Of a stretch of DNA of 64,000 bases, positions 56,796 to 64,000 are shown one piece after another. The position numbers were made by a program, and so were the translations under genes. Source of the stretch: Endobacterium cereale (GTDB taxonomy: Bacteria > Pseudomonadota > Alphaproteobacteria > Rhizobiales > Rhizobiaceae); NCBI RefSeq assembly GCF_009617585.1, contig NZ_WIXI01000022.1, forward strand, positions 248,001-312,000, written 5' to 3'. Position 1 is the first letter of the stretch, and every line of letters starts with the position of its first letter. The notes under the pieces were generated by a model. The model did not search any database. It had not been told where the DNA came from and saw only the letters and a program-made list of their open reading frames with translations.

Positions 56796-57912
56796 GCGTA
56801 TTACTCTTGAGCGATCCAACCTTCTGAAGTCGCTGAACCACGTTCACCGCGTGGTCGAGCGCCGGAACACGATCCCGATCCTGTCGAACGTTCTGATGCG
56901 CGCATCCGGCGCCAATCTCGAACTCAAGGCGACCGACCTTGATCTCGAAATCACCGAGAGCGTGCCGGCCATGGTCGAGCAGGCCGGTGCCACCACCGTT
57001 CCGGCGCATCTTCTTTACGAAATCGTCCGCAAGCTGCCGGACGGCTCGGAAGTGATGCTGGCCACCACGCCGGATGGCGGTTCGATGACCGTGCAGTCGG
57101 GCCGCTCGAAATTTTCGCTGCAGTGCCTGCCGGAAACCGATTTCCCGGATCTGACCGCCGGCACATTCAGCCATACGTTCAAGCTGAAGGCGACCGATCT
57201 CAAGATGCTGATCGAGCGCACGCAGTTTGCGATCTCGACCGAAGAGACGCGTTACTACCTCAACGGCATTTTCTTCCACACGATCGAAGCCGGTGGCGCA
57301 TTGAAGCTGCGCGCCGTTGCCACCGACGGTCACCGTCTGGCCCGCGCTGATGTGGAAGCGCCGTCCGGTTCGGAAGGCATGCCGGGCATCATCATTCCCC
57401 GCAAGACGGTCGGCGAATTGCAGAAGCTGGTCGACAATCCGGAACTCATCGTCACGGTCGAGCTGTCGGATGCAAAAATCCGCCTGACGATCGGCGAGAT
57501 CATCATGACATCGAAGCTGATCGACGGCACGTTCCCGGATTACCAGCGCGTCATTCCGACCGGCAACGACAAGGAAATGCGCGTCGATTGCCAGAGTTTT
57601 ACGCGCGCCGTTGACCGTGTTTCGACCATCTCGTCGGAACGTGGCCGCGCCGTGAAGCTCGCGATCTCCGAAGGCCAGCTGACGCTCACCGTCAACAACC
57701 CGGATTCGGGTAGCGCCACGGAAGAAGTCGCCGTCGGTTACGAAAACGACGCGATGGAAATCGGCTTCAACGCCAAATACCTGCTGGACATCACCGCCCA
57801 GCTTTCCGGCGACGACGCCATCTTCATGCTGGCCGATGCCGGCTCTCCCACACTGGTGCGCGATACGGCGGGCGATGACGCCCTTTATGTCCTGATGCCG
57901 ATGCGCGTCTAG
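56794..57912 (+). CDS. dnaN: DNA polymerase III sliding clamp (beta subunit)
   Basis: The beta clamp encircles DNA and tethers polymerase III. The 372-residue protein has MRITLERSNLLKSLNHVHRVVERRNTIPIL at its start (in two overlapping parts), three repeated clamp domains (about 1-122, 123-250, 251-372), AVATDGHRLARAD, and the C-terminal LPMRV that closes the hydrophobic cleft for partner peptides. It is far from dnaA, as usual in Rhizobiales. Confidence 0.96.
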   Translation: MRITLERSNLLKSLNHVHRVVERRNTIPILSNVLMRASGANLELKATDLDLEITESVPAMVEQAGATTVPAHLLYEIVRKLPDGSEVMLATTPDGGSMTVQSGRSKFSLQCLPETDFPDLTAGTFSHTFKLKATDLKMLIERTQFAISTEETRYYLNGIFFHTIEAGGALKLRAVATDGHRLARADVEAPSGSEGMPGIIIPRKTVGELQKLVDNPELIVTVELSDAKIRLTIGEIIMTSKLIDGTFPDYQRVIPTGNDKEMRVDCQSFTRAVDRVSTISSERGRAVKLAISEGQLTLTVNNPDSGSATEEVAVGYENDAMEIGFNAKYLLDITAQLSGDDAIFMLADAGSPTLVRDTAGDDALYVLMPMRV

Positions 57913-57920
57913 GATTGGAC

Positions 57921-57948
57921 AAGGCGGCTAGAAATAGCCGCCTTTTTT
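57921..57948 (+). terminator. Rho-independent terminator of dnaN
   Basis: A perfect 10-bp stem (AAGGCGGCTA with TAGCCGCCTT) and GAAA loop are followed by six T residues, 8 bp past the dnaN stop. Confidence 0.95.
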
Positions 57949-57965
57949 CATGGCATTTTGAGGCA

Positions 57966-57995
57966 GCGACATTTTGCCTTGTTTTGGCGACATTT
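57966..57995. repeat. Direct repeat GCGACATTT upstream of pmtA
   Basis: Two copies of GCGACATTT start at 57966 and 57987, exactly 21 bp apart (two helical turns), between the dnaN terminator and pmtA. The phasing suggests a site for a tandem-binding regulator or part of the promoter; no protein can be named. Confidence 0.4.
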
Positions 57996-58037
57996 GAGCC
58001 CACATAAAACGCTGCGAAACAGCGAGGAGACTGACGG

Positions 58038-58631
58038 ATGGAACTGCGCTTGAAGGAACGGCTCGGCCGCAAATTTGACGAGGAAATCCGTTTCTTCAAA
58101 GGCTGGATGGATGGCCCGAAAAGCGTTGGCGCGATCTGCCCAACCTCCTCCGTCACCGCCAAGCGCATGGCAAGCGTCATTAATCCTTCGTCGGGCCTGC
58201 CGGTTCTCGAACTCGGCCCGGGCACCGGCGTCATCACCAAGGCAATCATCGAGCGCGGCATCGCGCCGGAAAACCTGGTGTCGATCGAGTTCTCGACGGA
58301 TTTCTACCAGAACCTCGTCAAGACCTACGAAGGCGTGCACTTCATCAATGGCGACGCCTTCGATCTGGACAAGACGCTGGGTGACAAGAACAATGTGATC
58401 TTCGACAGCGTCATTTCCGCCATTCCGCTCTTAAGCTTTCCGATGGAGCGCCGCATCGCGCTGATCGAAGACCTTCTGAACCGCATGCCGGCCGGTCGCC
58501 CGGTGATCCAGATCACCTATGGCCCGGTCTCCCCGGTCATCGCCAAGCCGAGCAGCTACAAGATCAAGCATTACGATTTTGTCGTCCGCAACATCCCGCC
58601 GGCCCAGCTCTGGGTTTACACGCGCGGCTGA
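58038..58631 (+). CDS. pmtA: Phosphatidylethanolamine N-methyltransferase PmtA
   Basis: PmtA makes phosphatidylcholine by methylating phosphatidylethanolamine three times; in Agrobacterium this lipid is needed for virulence and stress tolerance. The 197-residue protein has an N-terminal amphipathic helix (LKERLGRKFDEEIRFFKGW) that binds membranes, motif I LELGPGTGVITKAI, and FINGDAFDL. It strongly resembles the Agrobacterium tumefaciens enzyme. A GAGGAG ribosome site precedes the start. Confidence 0.93.
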   Translation: MELRLKERLGRKFDEEIRFFKGWMDGPKSVGAICPTSSVTAKRMASVINPSSGLPVLELGPGTGVITKAIIERGIAPENLVSIEFSTDFYQNLVKTYEGVHFINGDAFDLDKTLGDKNNVIFDSVISAIPLLSFPMERRIALIEDLLNRMPAGRPVIQITYGPVSPVIAKPSSYKIKHYDFVVRNIPPAQLWVYTRG

Positions 58632-58636
58632 CGCGC

Positions 58637-59224
58637 ATGGGTTTCGCGCTCTATATCACTCACCCGCAGGTGCGGATCGACCCGGCCGTGCCGGTGCCGC
58701 GATGGGGCATGTCCGATATCGGGCGGGCACGGGCGGAACAGGCGGCGCGCTCCGAGTGGGCAAGACAGCTGGGCCGCATCGTTTCCAGCGACGAGACCAA
58801 AGCCATCGAGACAGCCGAGATATTGGCTGCCGCCAATGACCTCCCGGTCACGATCGCCCGCGACACCCACGAGAACGACCGGTCGGCGACCGGCTTTCTG
58901 ACACCCCCTGAATTCGAAAAAGCCGCTGACTGGTTCTTCGCCCATCCGAACGAAAGTTTTCACGGTTGGGAACGGGCAATCGATGCGCAGACCCGCATCG
59001 TTTCGGCCGTGGAGCGCATTCTTTCCGATCACGATCCGAAAGTCCCGATCGCATTTGTCGGCCACGGCGGTGTCGGCACACTTCTGAAATGCCATCTGGC
59101 CGGCAAGCCCATTGCCCGCAATGGCGACCAGCCTGCCGGCGGCGGCAATCTCTTCTGCTTTGATCTTGCGAACCGCGCCATCTCATGCGACTGGACCCCT
59201 ATCGAGATCTGGCAGGGAGTTTAG
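58637..59224 (+). CDS. Histidine-phosphatase superfamily protein with altered active site
   Basis: This 195-residue protein has the histidine phosphatase fold: ALYITHPQV with His9 in the place of the catalytic His, MSDIGRARAEQAA, SSDETKAIETAEILA, and the second His in AFVGHGGVG (His143). The Arg of the usual RHG is Thr, and the conserved Arg of the second motif is Lys55. Phosphate binding may be weakened, or the protein may act on something else. It lies 5 bp after pmtA and 3 bp before pyrF. Confidence 0.8.
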   Translation: MGFALYITHPQVRIDPAVPVPRWGMSDIGRARAEQAARSEWARQLGRIVSSDETKAIETAEILAAANDLPVTIARDTHENDRSATGFLTPPEFEKAADWFFAHPNESFHGWERAIDAQTRIVSAVERILSDHDPKVPIAFVGHGGVGTLLKCHLAGKPIARNGDQPAGGGNLFCFDLANRAISCDWTPIEIWQGV

Positions 59225-59227
59225 ACC

Positions 59228-59938
59228 ATGAGCGCACGTGACCGACTGATCGTAGGCCTGGACATTCCCACGATTGCCGAGGCCGAAGCGATGGTCGCGA
59301 CGCTCGGCGACAGCGTTTCCTTCTACAAGATCGGTCACCAGCTGGCCTTTATCGGCGGCCTGGAACTGGCCCGCGATCTCGCGAAAGACGGCAAGAAAGT
59401 CTTTCTCGACATGAAGCTGCTCGACATCGACAACACGGTGGCGAAGGGCGTCGAAGCGATTGCCGGCATGGGCATGACCATGTTGACGCTGCATGCATAC
59501 CCGAAGGCGATGCGCGCTGCAGTCGAAGCAGCCAAGGGATCCGACCTCTGCCTGCTGGGCGTAACGGTGCTGACCTCGATGGATGCGGCAGACCTGACGG
59601 AAGCCGGTTATGCCCACACGCCGGAAGAACTGGTGCGCATCCGCGCAACACAGGCACGCGAAGCCGGAATGGGCGGCATCGTCTGCTCGGCGGAAGAATC
59701 TGCCGTGGTGCGCGACATCGTCGGCCCGAACATGGCAGTCGTGACGCCCGGCATTCGCCCCAAGGGCGCCGATGCCGGCGACCAGAAACGCGTCGTCACA
59801 CCTTATGATGCCCTGAAGGCCGGCTCGACGCACCTCGTGGTCGCTCGCCCGATCGTAAAAGCTACCGAGCCGAAACAGGCTGCGGACGCCATTCTGGAAG
59901 AGATGCGGCAGGCGCTATGGCCTGCAAACGACGCCTGA
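59228..59938 (+). CDS. pyrF: Orotidine 5'-phosphate decarboxylase
   Basis: PyrF catalyses the last step of UMP synthesis. The 236-residue TIM-barrel enzyme has [28 protein letters not shown], the catalytic array [19 protein letters not shown] (Asp-Lys-x-x-Asp type), [18 protein letters not shown], and [10 protein letters not shown]. It follows the phosphatase-like gene closely. Confidence 0.96.
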   Translation: MSARDRLIVGLDIPTIAEAEAMVATLGDSVSFYKIGHQLAFIGGLELARDLAKDGKKVFLDMKLLDIDNTVAKGVEAIAGMGMTMLTLHAYPKAMRAAVEAAKGSDLCLLGVTVLTSMDAADLTEAGYAHTPEELVRIRATQAREAGMGGIVCSAEESAVVRDIVGPNMAVVTPGIRPKGADAGDQKRVVTPYDALKAGSTHLVVARPIVKATEPKQAADAILEEMRQALWPANDA

Positions 59939-59964
59939 GCGTCGAACAGGGGGAGGAGAAGACA

Positions 59965-60252
59965 ATGCCGAAAGGGTACTGGATCGCTCGTGTCGATGTA
60001 CGCGATGCCGAGCGATACAAGGATTATGTGGCAACAGCCAAACCTGCCTTCGAACGTTTTGGTGCGAATTTTCTCGCGCGCGGCGGGCCGGTCAGCCACC
60101 TAGAAGGCGAAGCTCGCAGCCGCAATGTCGTGATCGAGTTTCCATCCGTTCAGGCGGCAATCGACTGCTATAATTCGCCGGAATATCAGGCCGCGGCAAA
60201 AATCCGCCAGGAAGTGGCCGACGCCGACATGCTCGTGGTCGAAGGGGTTTGA
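59965..60252 (+). CDS. DUF1330 domain protein
   Basis: This 95-residue protein is a single DUF1330 (ferredoxin-like alpha/beta barrel) domain: MPKGYWIARVDVRDAERYKDYV, NFLARGGPVSHLEGE, RNVVIEFPSVQAAIDCYNSPEYQ. Function unknown. It starts after a GGGGAGGAG ribosome site, 26 bp after pyrF, and probably shares its transcript. Confidence 0.9.
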   Translation: MPKGYWIARVDVRDAERYKDYVATAKPAFERFGANFLARGGPVSHLEGEARSRNVVIEFPSVQAAIDCYNSPEYQAAAKIRQEVADADMLVVEGV

Positions 60253-60441
60253 TCGTCCGGATTTTTCCGTTCGAAATTCGGCTGCGTTCTTGCGCAAGAT
60301 CAACGCGCAAGACCATCGGACCCGCATCATCGCGAGCGCCGGACATTGTGTTCTCCCGCGCTACGCAACCACTTCACCTGTCGTTGCGTTTCGGCTAAGA
60401 GAATGCGACAACCCGCCACAGGCCCATTCCCGGAGCATGCC

Positions 60442-61422
60442 ATGACCGCGTCCAATCTTCCGCCACTCGTTACCGTCTTTGGAGGTTCGGGCTTTGTCGG
60501 GCGATACGTGGTGCGAGCATTGGCCAAGCGTGGTTACCGCATTCGTGTCGCGGTTCGCCGTCCGGATCTCGCCGGTTTCCTGCGCCCTGACGGTTATCCT
60601 GGCCAGATCGCTCTGATGCAGGCAAACTTGCGCAACAAGGAATCCGTCGAACGCGCCGTTGCTGGCGCCTCGCATGTGGTCAACTGCGTCGGCATCCTGT
60701 TCGAAAGCGGCAAGAACAAGTTCGATTCCATCCAGGATCTGGGTGCAAAGACCGTGGCGGAAGCAGCAGCAGCGGCCGGTGCGAAGCTCACTCATATTTC
60801 CGCGATCGGTGCCGACCCGAAATCCGCCTCCACCTACGCAAGCTCGAAGGGCCGCGGTGAAGCCGCCATTCTGGCAGCCCTGCCGGATGCGGTCATCCTT
60901 CGCCCGTCGATCGTGTTCGGCAAGGAAGACAATTTCTTCAACAAGTTTGCCGCCATGGCCCGCAACCTGCCTTTCCTGCCGCTGATCGGCGGCGGCAAGA
61001 CGAAATTCCAGCCGGTTTTCGTCGGCGACGTGGCGGAAGCCGTGGCGCGCTCGGTCGATGGCAAGGTGGCAACGGGCAAGACCTATGAACTCGGCGGCCC
61101 GGAGGTCATGACGTTCCGCAACTGTCTCGAGACCATTCTGCGCGTCACCTGTCGCAAGCGCAGCTTGGTGTCGCTGCCCTTCGGCATCGCATCGTTGATC
61201 GGCAAGATCGCGCAATCGGTTCCGCTGATCACCCCGCCGCTGACATCGGATCAGGTCACGCTGCTGAAGACGGACACCGTTGTTTCCGACGCCGCCAAGA
61301 CCGAAGACCGCACGCTTTCCGGCCTCGGCATCCAGCCCACGCTCCTGAGCAATGTGCTTCCGCTTTACGTGGTGCATTATCGCCCGCAGGGCCAGTTCAC
61401 CAACACCGGCAAAGCCGCCTGA
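60442..61422 (+). CDS. NDUFA9-like atypical SDR (complex I-associated) protein
   Basis: This 326-residue Rossmann protein has the nucleotide-binding loop VTVFGGSGFVGRYVVRALAKRG, VNCVGILFESGKNKF, the atypical active site YASSKGRGEAAI, and VILRPSIVFGKEDNFFNKFA, features of the complex I NDUFA9 family. In mitochondria NDUFA9 is a subunit of NADH dehydrogenase; the bacterial role is uncertain. Start at 60442 was chosen because the Rossmann fold begins right after it. Confidence 0.92.
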   Translation: MTASNLPPLVTVFGGSGFVGRYVVRALAKRGYRIRVAVRRPDLAGFLRPDGYPGQIALMQANLRNKESVERAVAGASHVVNCVGILFESGKNKFDSIQDLGAKTVAEAAAAAGAKLTHISAIGADPKSASTYASSKGRGEAAILAALPDAVILRPSIVFGKEDNFFNKFAAMARNLPFLPLIGGGKTKFQPVFVGDVAEAVARSVDGKVATGKTYELGGPEVMTFRNCLETILRVTCRKRSLVSLPFGIASLIGKIAQSVPLITPPLTSDQVTLLKTDTVVSDAAKTEDRTLSGLGIQPTLLSNVLPLYVVHYRPQGQFTNTGKAA

Positions 61423-61448
61423 GCTTTTAGAATTACGGCGAAATAATG

Positions 61449-61478
61449 AGCGCGAGCAGGCAATGCTCGTGCTTTTTT
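61449..61478 (+). terminator. Rho-independent terminator after the NDUFA9-like gene
   Basis: AGCGCGAGCA pairs with TGCTCGTGCT (one G-T wobble) around GGCAA and is followed by TTTTTT. Confidence 0.92.
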
Positions 61479-61662
61479 ACATTTATGATGCGGCACAGTG
61501 TGACACAAACATCGCACTAGGAAATAGCATCGCGTTAACCGCAGATTCAGTAGAATCCCCTATTGTATCTTTGAAATCCGCCGAATAAATCCCGGGCTTC
61601 AGGATTTCAGGAAAGACATTCCCACCGTGACAGAAGTACCTTCCTCCGAAAGGCCAAATTCC

Positions 61663-61815
61663 ATGGGCAAGTCCATCGCACTGTTTTTTGCGTGTGCGGC
61701 ACTGATCATTCTCGCAGGCTCGTTCATGGCGCCCGGCACGGTTGCCGCCGGAAAGGGTTCCTGCGCTCCGGCCTATGGCGTCGACCCCTGCAGCACGGGT
61801 TCGATCGCTCACTGA
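61663..61815 (+). CDS. Tiny exported peptide, function unknown
   Basis: This 50-residue frame begins MGKSIALFFACAALIILAG, a clear signal peptide (cleavage probably after GTVAA), leaving a mature peptide of about 21 residues with two cysteines (GSCAPAYGVDPCSTG). AAAGG lies about nine bases upstream. It sits alone between two strong terminators, so it is its own transcription unit. I do not recognise a family. Confidence 0.6.
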   Translation: MGKSIALFFACAALIILAGSFMAPGTVAAGKGSCAPAYGVDPCSTGSIAH

Positions 61816-61841
61816 GCAGACAAGACAATTTCTGATGATTG

Positions 61842-61871
61842 AGGGTGAGTGCCATGGCGCTCACCCTTTTT
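61842..61871 (+). terminator. Rho-independent terminator after the exported peptide gene
   Basis: GGGTGAG-T-GCC pairs with GGC-G-CTCACCC over a very small loop (the inner pairs may not form) and is followed by TTTTT. Confidence 0.85.
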
Positions 61872-62081
61872 CTTTGCGCAAACGCGAGCGCCCCAGCACG
61901 GTTAACGGCCGAACGGCATTCTTGATCATTTGTTAGAAAAATTAACTTAAAATGCCGAGAATTGTCGTTCTGGCCGCTTGGTCTGGTAATTAGGCTGTGT
62001 CGCCTTATGTCAGCCACATTCGGGACTTGGAGGTCTTCTCCGACTTCCGCTGATAATTGCAGTACCAACAATCGAGTCCAG

Positions 62082-62774
62082 ATGCCCACGCTCTATCATC
62101 ACCCCATGTCGTCTGCCTCCCGGTTCGTGCGGCTTATCCTGGCCGAATACGGGTTTCAGACCGACCTCGTGGAAGAGCAGACCTGGGAAAAGCGTCGGGA
62201 ATTTTTGGCCCTCAATCCGGCCGGCACGCTTCCCGTCTATGTTGACGACAATATGCGGGTGCTGAGCGGGCCGAACGTGCTGCTCGAATTTCTCGATGAA
62301 ACCCATGGCGTATTGAAGCGCGAGCGCCGGCTTCTGGCCGAGGACCCGTTTCAGCGCGCGGAAATCCGCCGCCTGACCGAATGGTTTTTGCTGAAGATGG
62401 AACGGGACGTGACGCTGCCGCTGACGCGCGAACGCGCCTACAAGCTGCAGATGAGCGCGGCCCATGGTGGCGGCGCGCCGGATTCGAAAGTGCTGCGTAC
62501 ATCGCGCGCCAACATTCGCCAGCATATGAAATATCTGTCATGGCTTGCCGGTTCGCGCCCATGGCTTGCCGGCGAACGGCTGTCCTATGCGGATCTGGCG
62601 GCCGCCGCCTCGATCTCCGTGCTCGACTATCTCGGCGAGATCGATTGGCAGGAGACACCGATTGCCAAGGAATGGTATCAGAGGCTGAAATCGCGGCCGT
62701 CCTTCCGGCCGCTTCTGGCGGAACGTGTCCGCGGCCTAACCCCGGTGTCCCATTATGCGGATCTCGACTTCTGA
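62082..62774 (+). CDS. Glutathione S-transferase family protein
   Basis: This 230-residue protein has the thioredoxin-like N-terminal domain (TLYHHPMSSASRFVRLILAEYGF, in overlapping parts, with Ser at the usual catalytic position), the cis-Pro loop GTLPVYVDDNMRVL, and an alpha-helical C-terminal domain with YADLAAAASISVLDYLG. Substrate unknown. Start at 62082 is supported by its fit to the domain. Its end overlaps queG by 20 bp. Confidence 0.9.
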   Translation: MPTLYHHPMSSASRFVRLILAEYGFQTDLVEEQTWEKRREFLALNPAGTLPVYVDDNMRVLSGPNVLLEFLDETHGVLKRERRLLAEDPFQRAEIRRLTEWFLLKMERDVTLPLTRERAYKLQMSAAHGGGAPDSKVLRTSRANIRQHMKYLSWLAGSRPWLAGERLSYADLAAAASISVLDYLGEIDWQETPIAKEWYQRLKSRPSFRPLLAERVRGLTPVSHYADLDF

Positions 62775-63966
62775 GAATGAGCCCGATGCTGCGCGGGCAG
62801 ATGCCCCATTGCTGCCGGCTGCCCGCTCGGAAAAGGACCGCCTGCGCACCAGCAAACTGACGGCGCTGATCAAGGCGGAAGCGCAAGCCCAGGGTTTTGA
62901 TCTCTGTCGCATCACCTCGCCCGACAGTATTCCACACGCACCTGCTCGCCTTGTCGAGTTCGTTGAGGCCGGTCGCCACGGCACGATGGCGTGGATGGAA
63001 GAAACGCGCGAACGTCGCGGTGACCCGAAGGTGCTGTGGAGCGAGGTTCGCTCGATCGTGATGTTCGGCATAAATTACGGGCCGGACGAGGATCCCCGTG
63101 GCCTGCTGGCAAAGCCGGACAAGGGCAATATTTCCGTCTACGCCCGCAACCGTGATTACCACGACGTCATCAAGGGACGGTTGAAGGAGATCGCCACGCG
63201 GTTTGCCGCCCGCGACAGCGTCGATGTGAAAGTGTTCGTCGATACGGCACCGGTGATGGAAAAGCCGCTGGCGGCAGCCGCCGGTCTTGGCTGGCAGGGC
63301 AAACACACCAACCTCGTCAGCCGCACGCATGGATCATGGCTGTTTCTCGGCAGTCTTTTCACGACAGCCGAACTGGATTTCGACGATACCGAGCGTGACC
63401 ATTGCGGTAAATGCCGCGCCTGCCTCGATGCCTGTCCGACCAACGCCTTCCCGGCGCCCTACCAGATCGACGCACGACGGTGCATTTCCTATCTGACGAT
63501 CGAGCACAAGGGGCCGATCGCGCCCGAGTTCCGGCCGCTGATCGGCAATCGCATCTATGGCTGCGACGACTGTCTGGCCGCCTGTCCGTGGAACAAGTTT
63601 GCCGCAAGCGCCAGCGAGATGAAGTTGCAAGCGCGCGAGGATCTGAAGGAGCCGTCGCTCGCTTTCCTGCTGACGCTGGACGACGCACAGTTCCGCAGCT
63701 TCTTCAGCGGCTCGCCGGTGAAGCGCATCGGCCGTGACCGGTTTGTGCGCAACACACTGATCGCTGCCGGCAATTCGGGTGATCGCGGTTTCATTGAGAT
63801 CTGCACCACTCTATCTCGTGATGTTTCGGCCACCGTGCGCGGCATGGCGGTATGGGCGCTTGCTCGATTGATGAGCCGCGAAGAATTCGAACGGTTTGCG
63901 TCTGCTCGCGTTATCGATGAGGATGGCGAGGTCGAAGCGGAATGGGCAATGGCAGGAGCGGCATAA
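62755..63966 (+). CDS. queG: Epoxyqueuosine reductase QueG
   Basis: QueG reduces epoxyqueuosine to queuosine in tRNA, using cobalamin and two [4Fe-4S] clusters. The 403-residue protein has the reductive-dehalogenase-like domain (YARNRDYHDVIKGRLKEIA, FVDTAPVMEKPLAAAAGLGW), the ferredoxin motifs CGKCRACLDACPTNAF and CDDCLAACPWNKFA, and a HEAT-like C-terminus. The start overlaps the GST gene; a later start cannot be excluded since the first ~25 residues are not conserved. Confidence 0.94.
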   Translation: MRISTSENEPDAARADAPLLPAARSEKDRLRTSKLTALIKAEAQAQGFDLCRITSPDSIPHAPARLVEFVEAGRHGTMAWMEETRERRGDPKVLWSEVRSIVMFGINYGPDEDPRGLLAKPDKGNISVYARNRDYHDVIKGRLKEIATRFAARDSVDVKVFVDTAPVMEKPLAAAAGLGWQGKHTNLVSRTHGSWLFLGSLFTTAELDFDDTERDHCGKCRACLDACPTNAFPAPYQIDARRCISYLTIEHKGPIAPEFRPLIGNRIYGCDDCLAACPWNKFAASASEMKLQAREDLKEPSLAFLLTLDDAQFRSFFSGSPVKRIGRDRFVRNTLIAAGNSGDRGFIEICTTLSRDVSATVRGMAVWALARLMSREEFERFASARVIDEDGEVEAEWAMAGAA

Positions 63967-64000
63967 TGCAGGTCATGATCTTTGGTGCTGGGTATTCCGG
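63966..64000 (+). CDS. Start of a Rossmann-fold (SDR/epimerase-like) protein, cut by window edge
   Basis: Only the first eleven codons are present (MQVMIFGAGYSG-type beginning). The GxGxxG-like loop at the very N-terminus suggests an NAD(P)-binding epimerase or SDR. Its ATG overlaps the queG stop codon (TAATG). Confidence 0.6.
   Translation, partial: MQVMIFGAGYS

Overview
The window looks like chromosomal DNA from a member of the Rhizobiaceae, most likely the Agrobacterium/Rhizobium group. The reasons are GC-rich coding sequence, the order dnaA-rpsT-mutM-ubiE-ubiB, a PmtA-type phosphatidylethanolamine N-methyltransferase, a long-form hibernation factor between rpoN and ptsN, and a ugp operon behind tandem Pho boxes. 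No rRNA, tRNA, insertion sequence, prophage or CRISPR array was seen. The assignment rests on recognised protein families and gene order, not on a database search.

Layout. 1-3.7 kb: an rRNA-methyltransferase-like gene cut by the left edge, a CoxG-like protein, and a leftward group sppA-ihfB-lapA-like-small ORF. 4.0-9.1 kb: lptC-lptA-lptB (LPS transport), then rpoN-hpf-ptsN, closed by a strong bidirectional terminator. 9.2-11.9 kb: grpE and hrcA facing left, rph facing right. 12.1-17.9 kb: glyoxalase-fold protein, rdgB, hemW, two small-molecule methyltransferases, a LysE exporter, and an ArsR / SRPBCC / membrane-protein trio. 17.9-24.2 kb: dnaA, an 852-bp spacer rich in GANTC sites, rpsT, mutM, ubiE, ubiB.

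24.3-31.4 kb is the most distinctive segment. It is a five-gene operon encoding a histidine-ammonia-lyase-fold protein without the MIO-forming triad, a hydantoinase-like amidohydrolase (frame broken by one base), an M20 carbamoylase-type amidase, a DUF917 (S-methyl thiohydantoin desulfurase family) protein and a divergent urocanate hydratase. Together they fit stepwise breakdown of a sulfur-bearing histidine betaine, such as S-methyl ergothioneine, to trimethylamine, a thiol and glutamate. A divergent MFS transporter / LysR pair and a two-gene membrane / ClpP-fold module follow; this whole stretch appears inserted between ubiB and coaBC.

36.2-50.8 kb: coaBC, otsB-otsA (trehalose), a solo molbindin, trmO, prfC, dut, cysK, a YifB/ComM-type ATPase, gshB and a cupin. 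50.9-55.2 kb: ugpBAEC with four 11-bp-spaced PhoB half-sites upstream of ugpB. 55.2-64 kb: yraN, rsmI, dnaN, pmtA, a degenerate histidine phosphatase, pyrF, an NDUFA9-like reductase, a tiny exported protein between two terminators, a glutathione transferase, queG and the start of an SDR-like gene.
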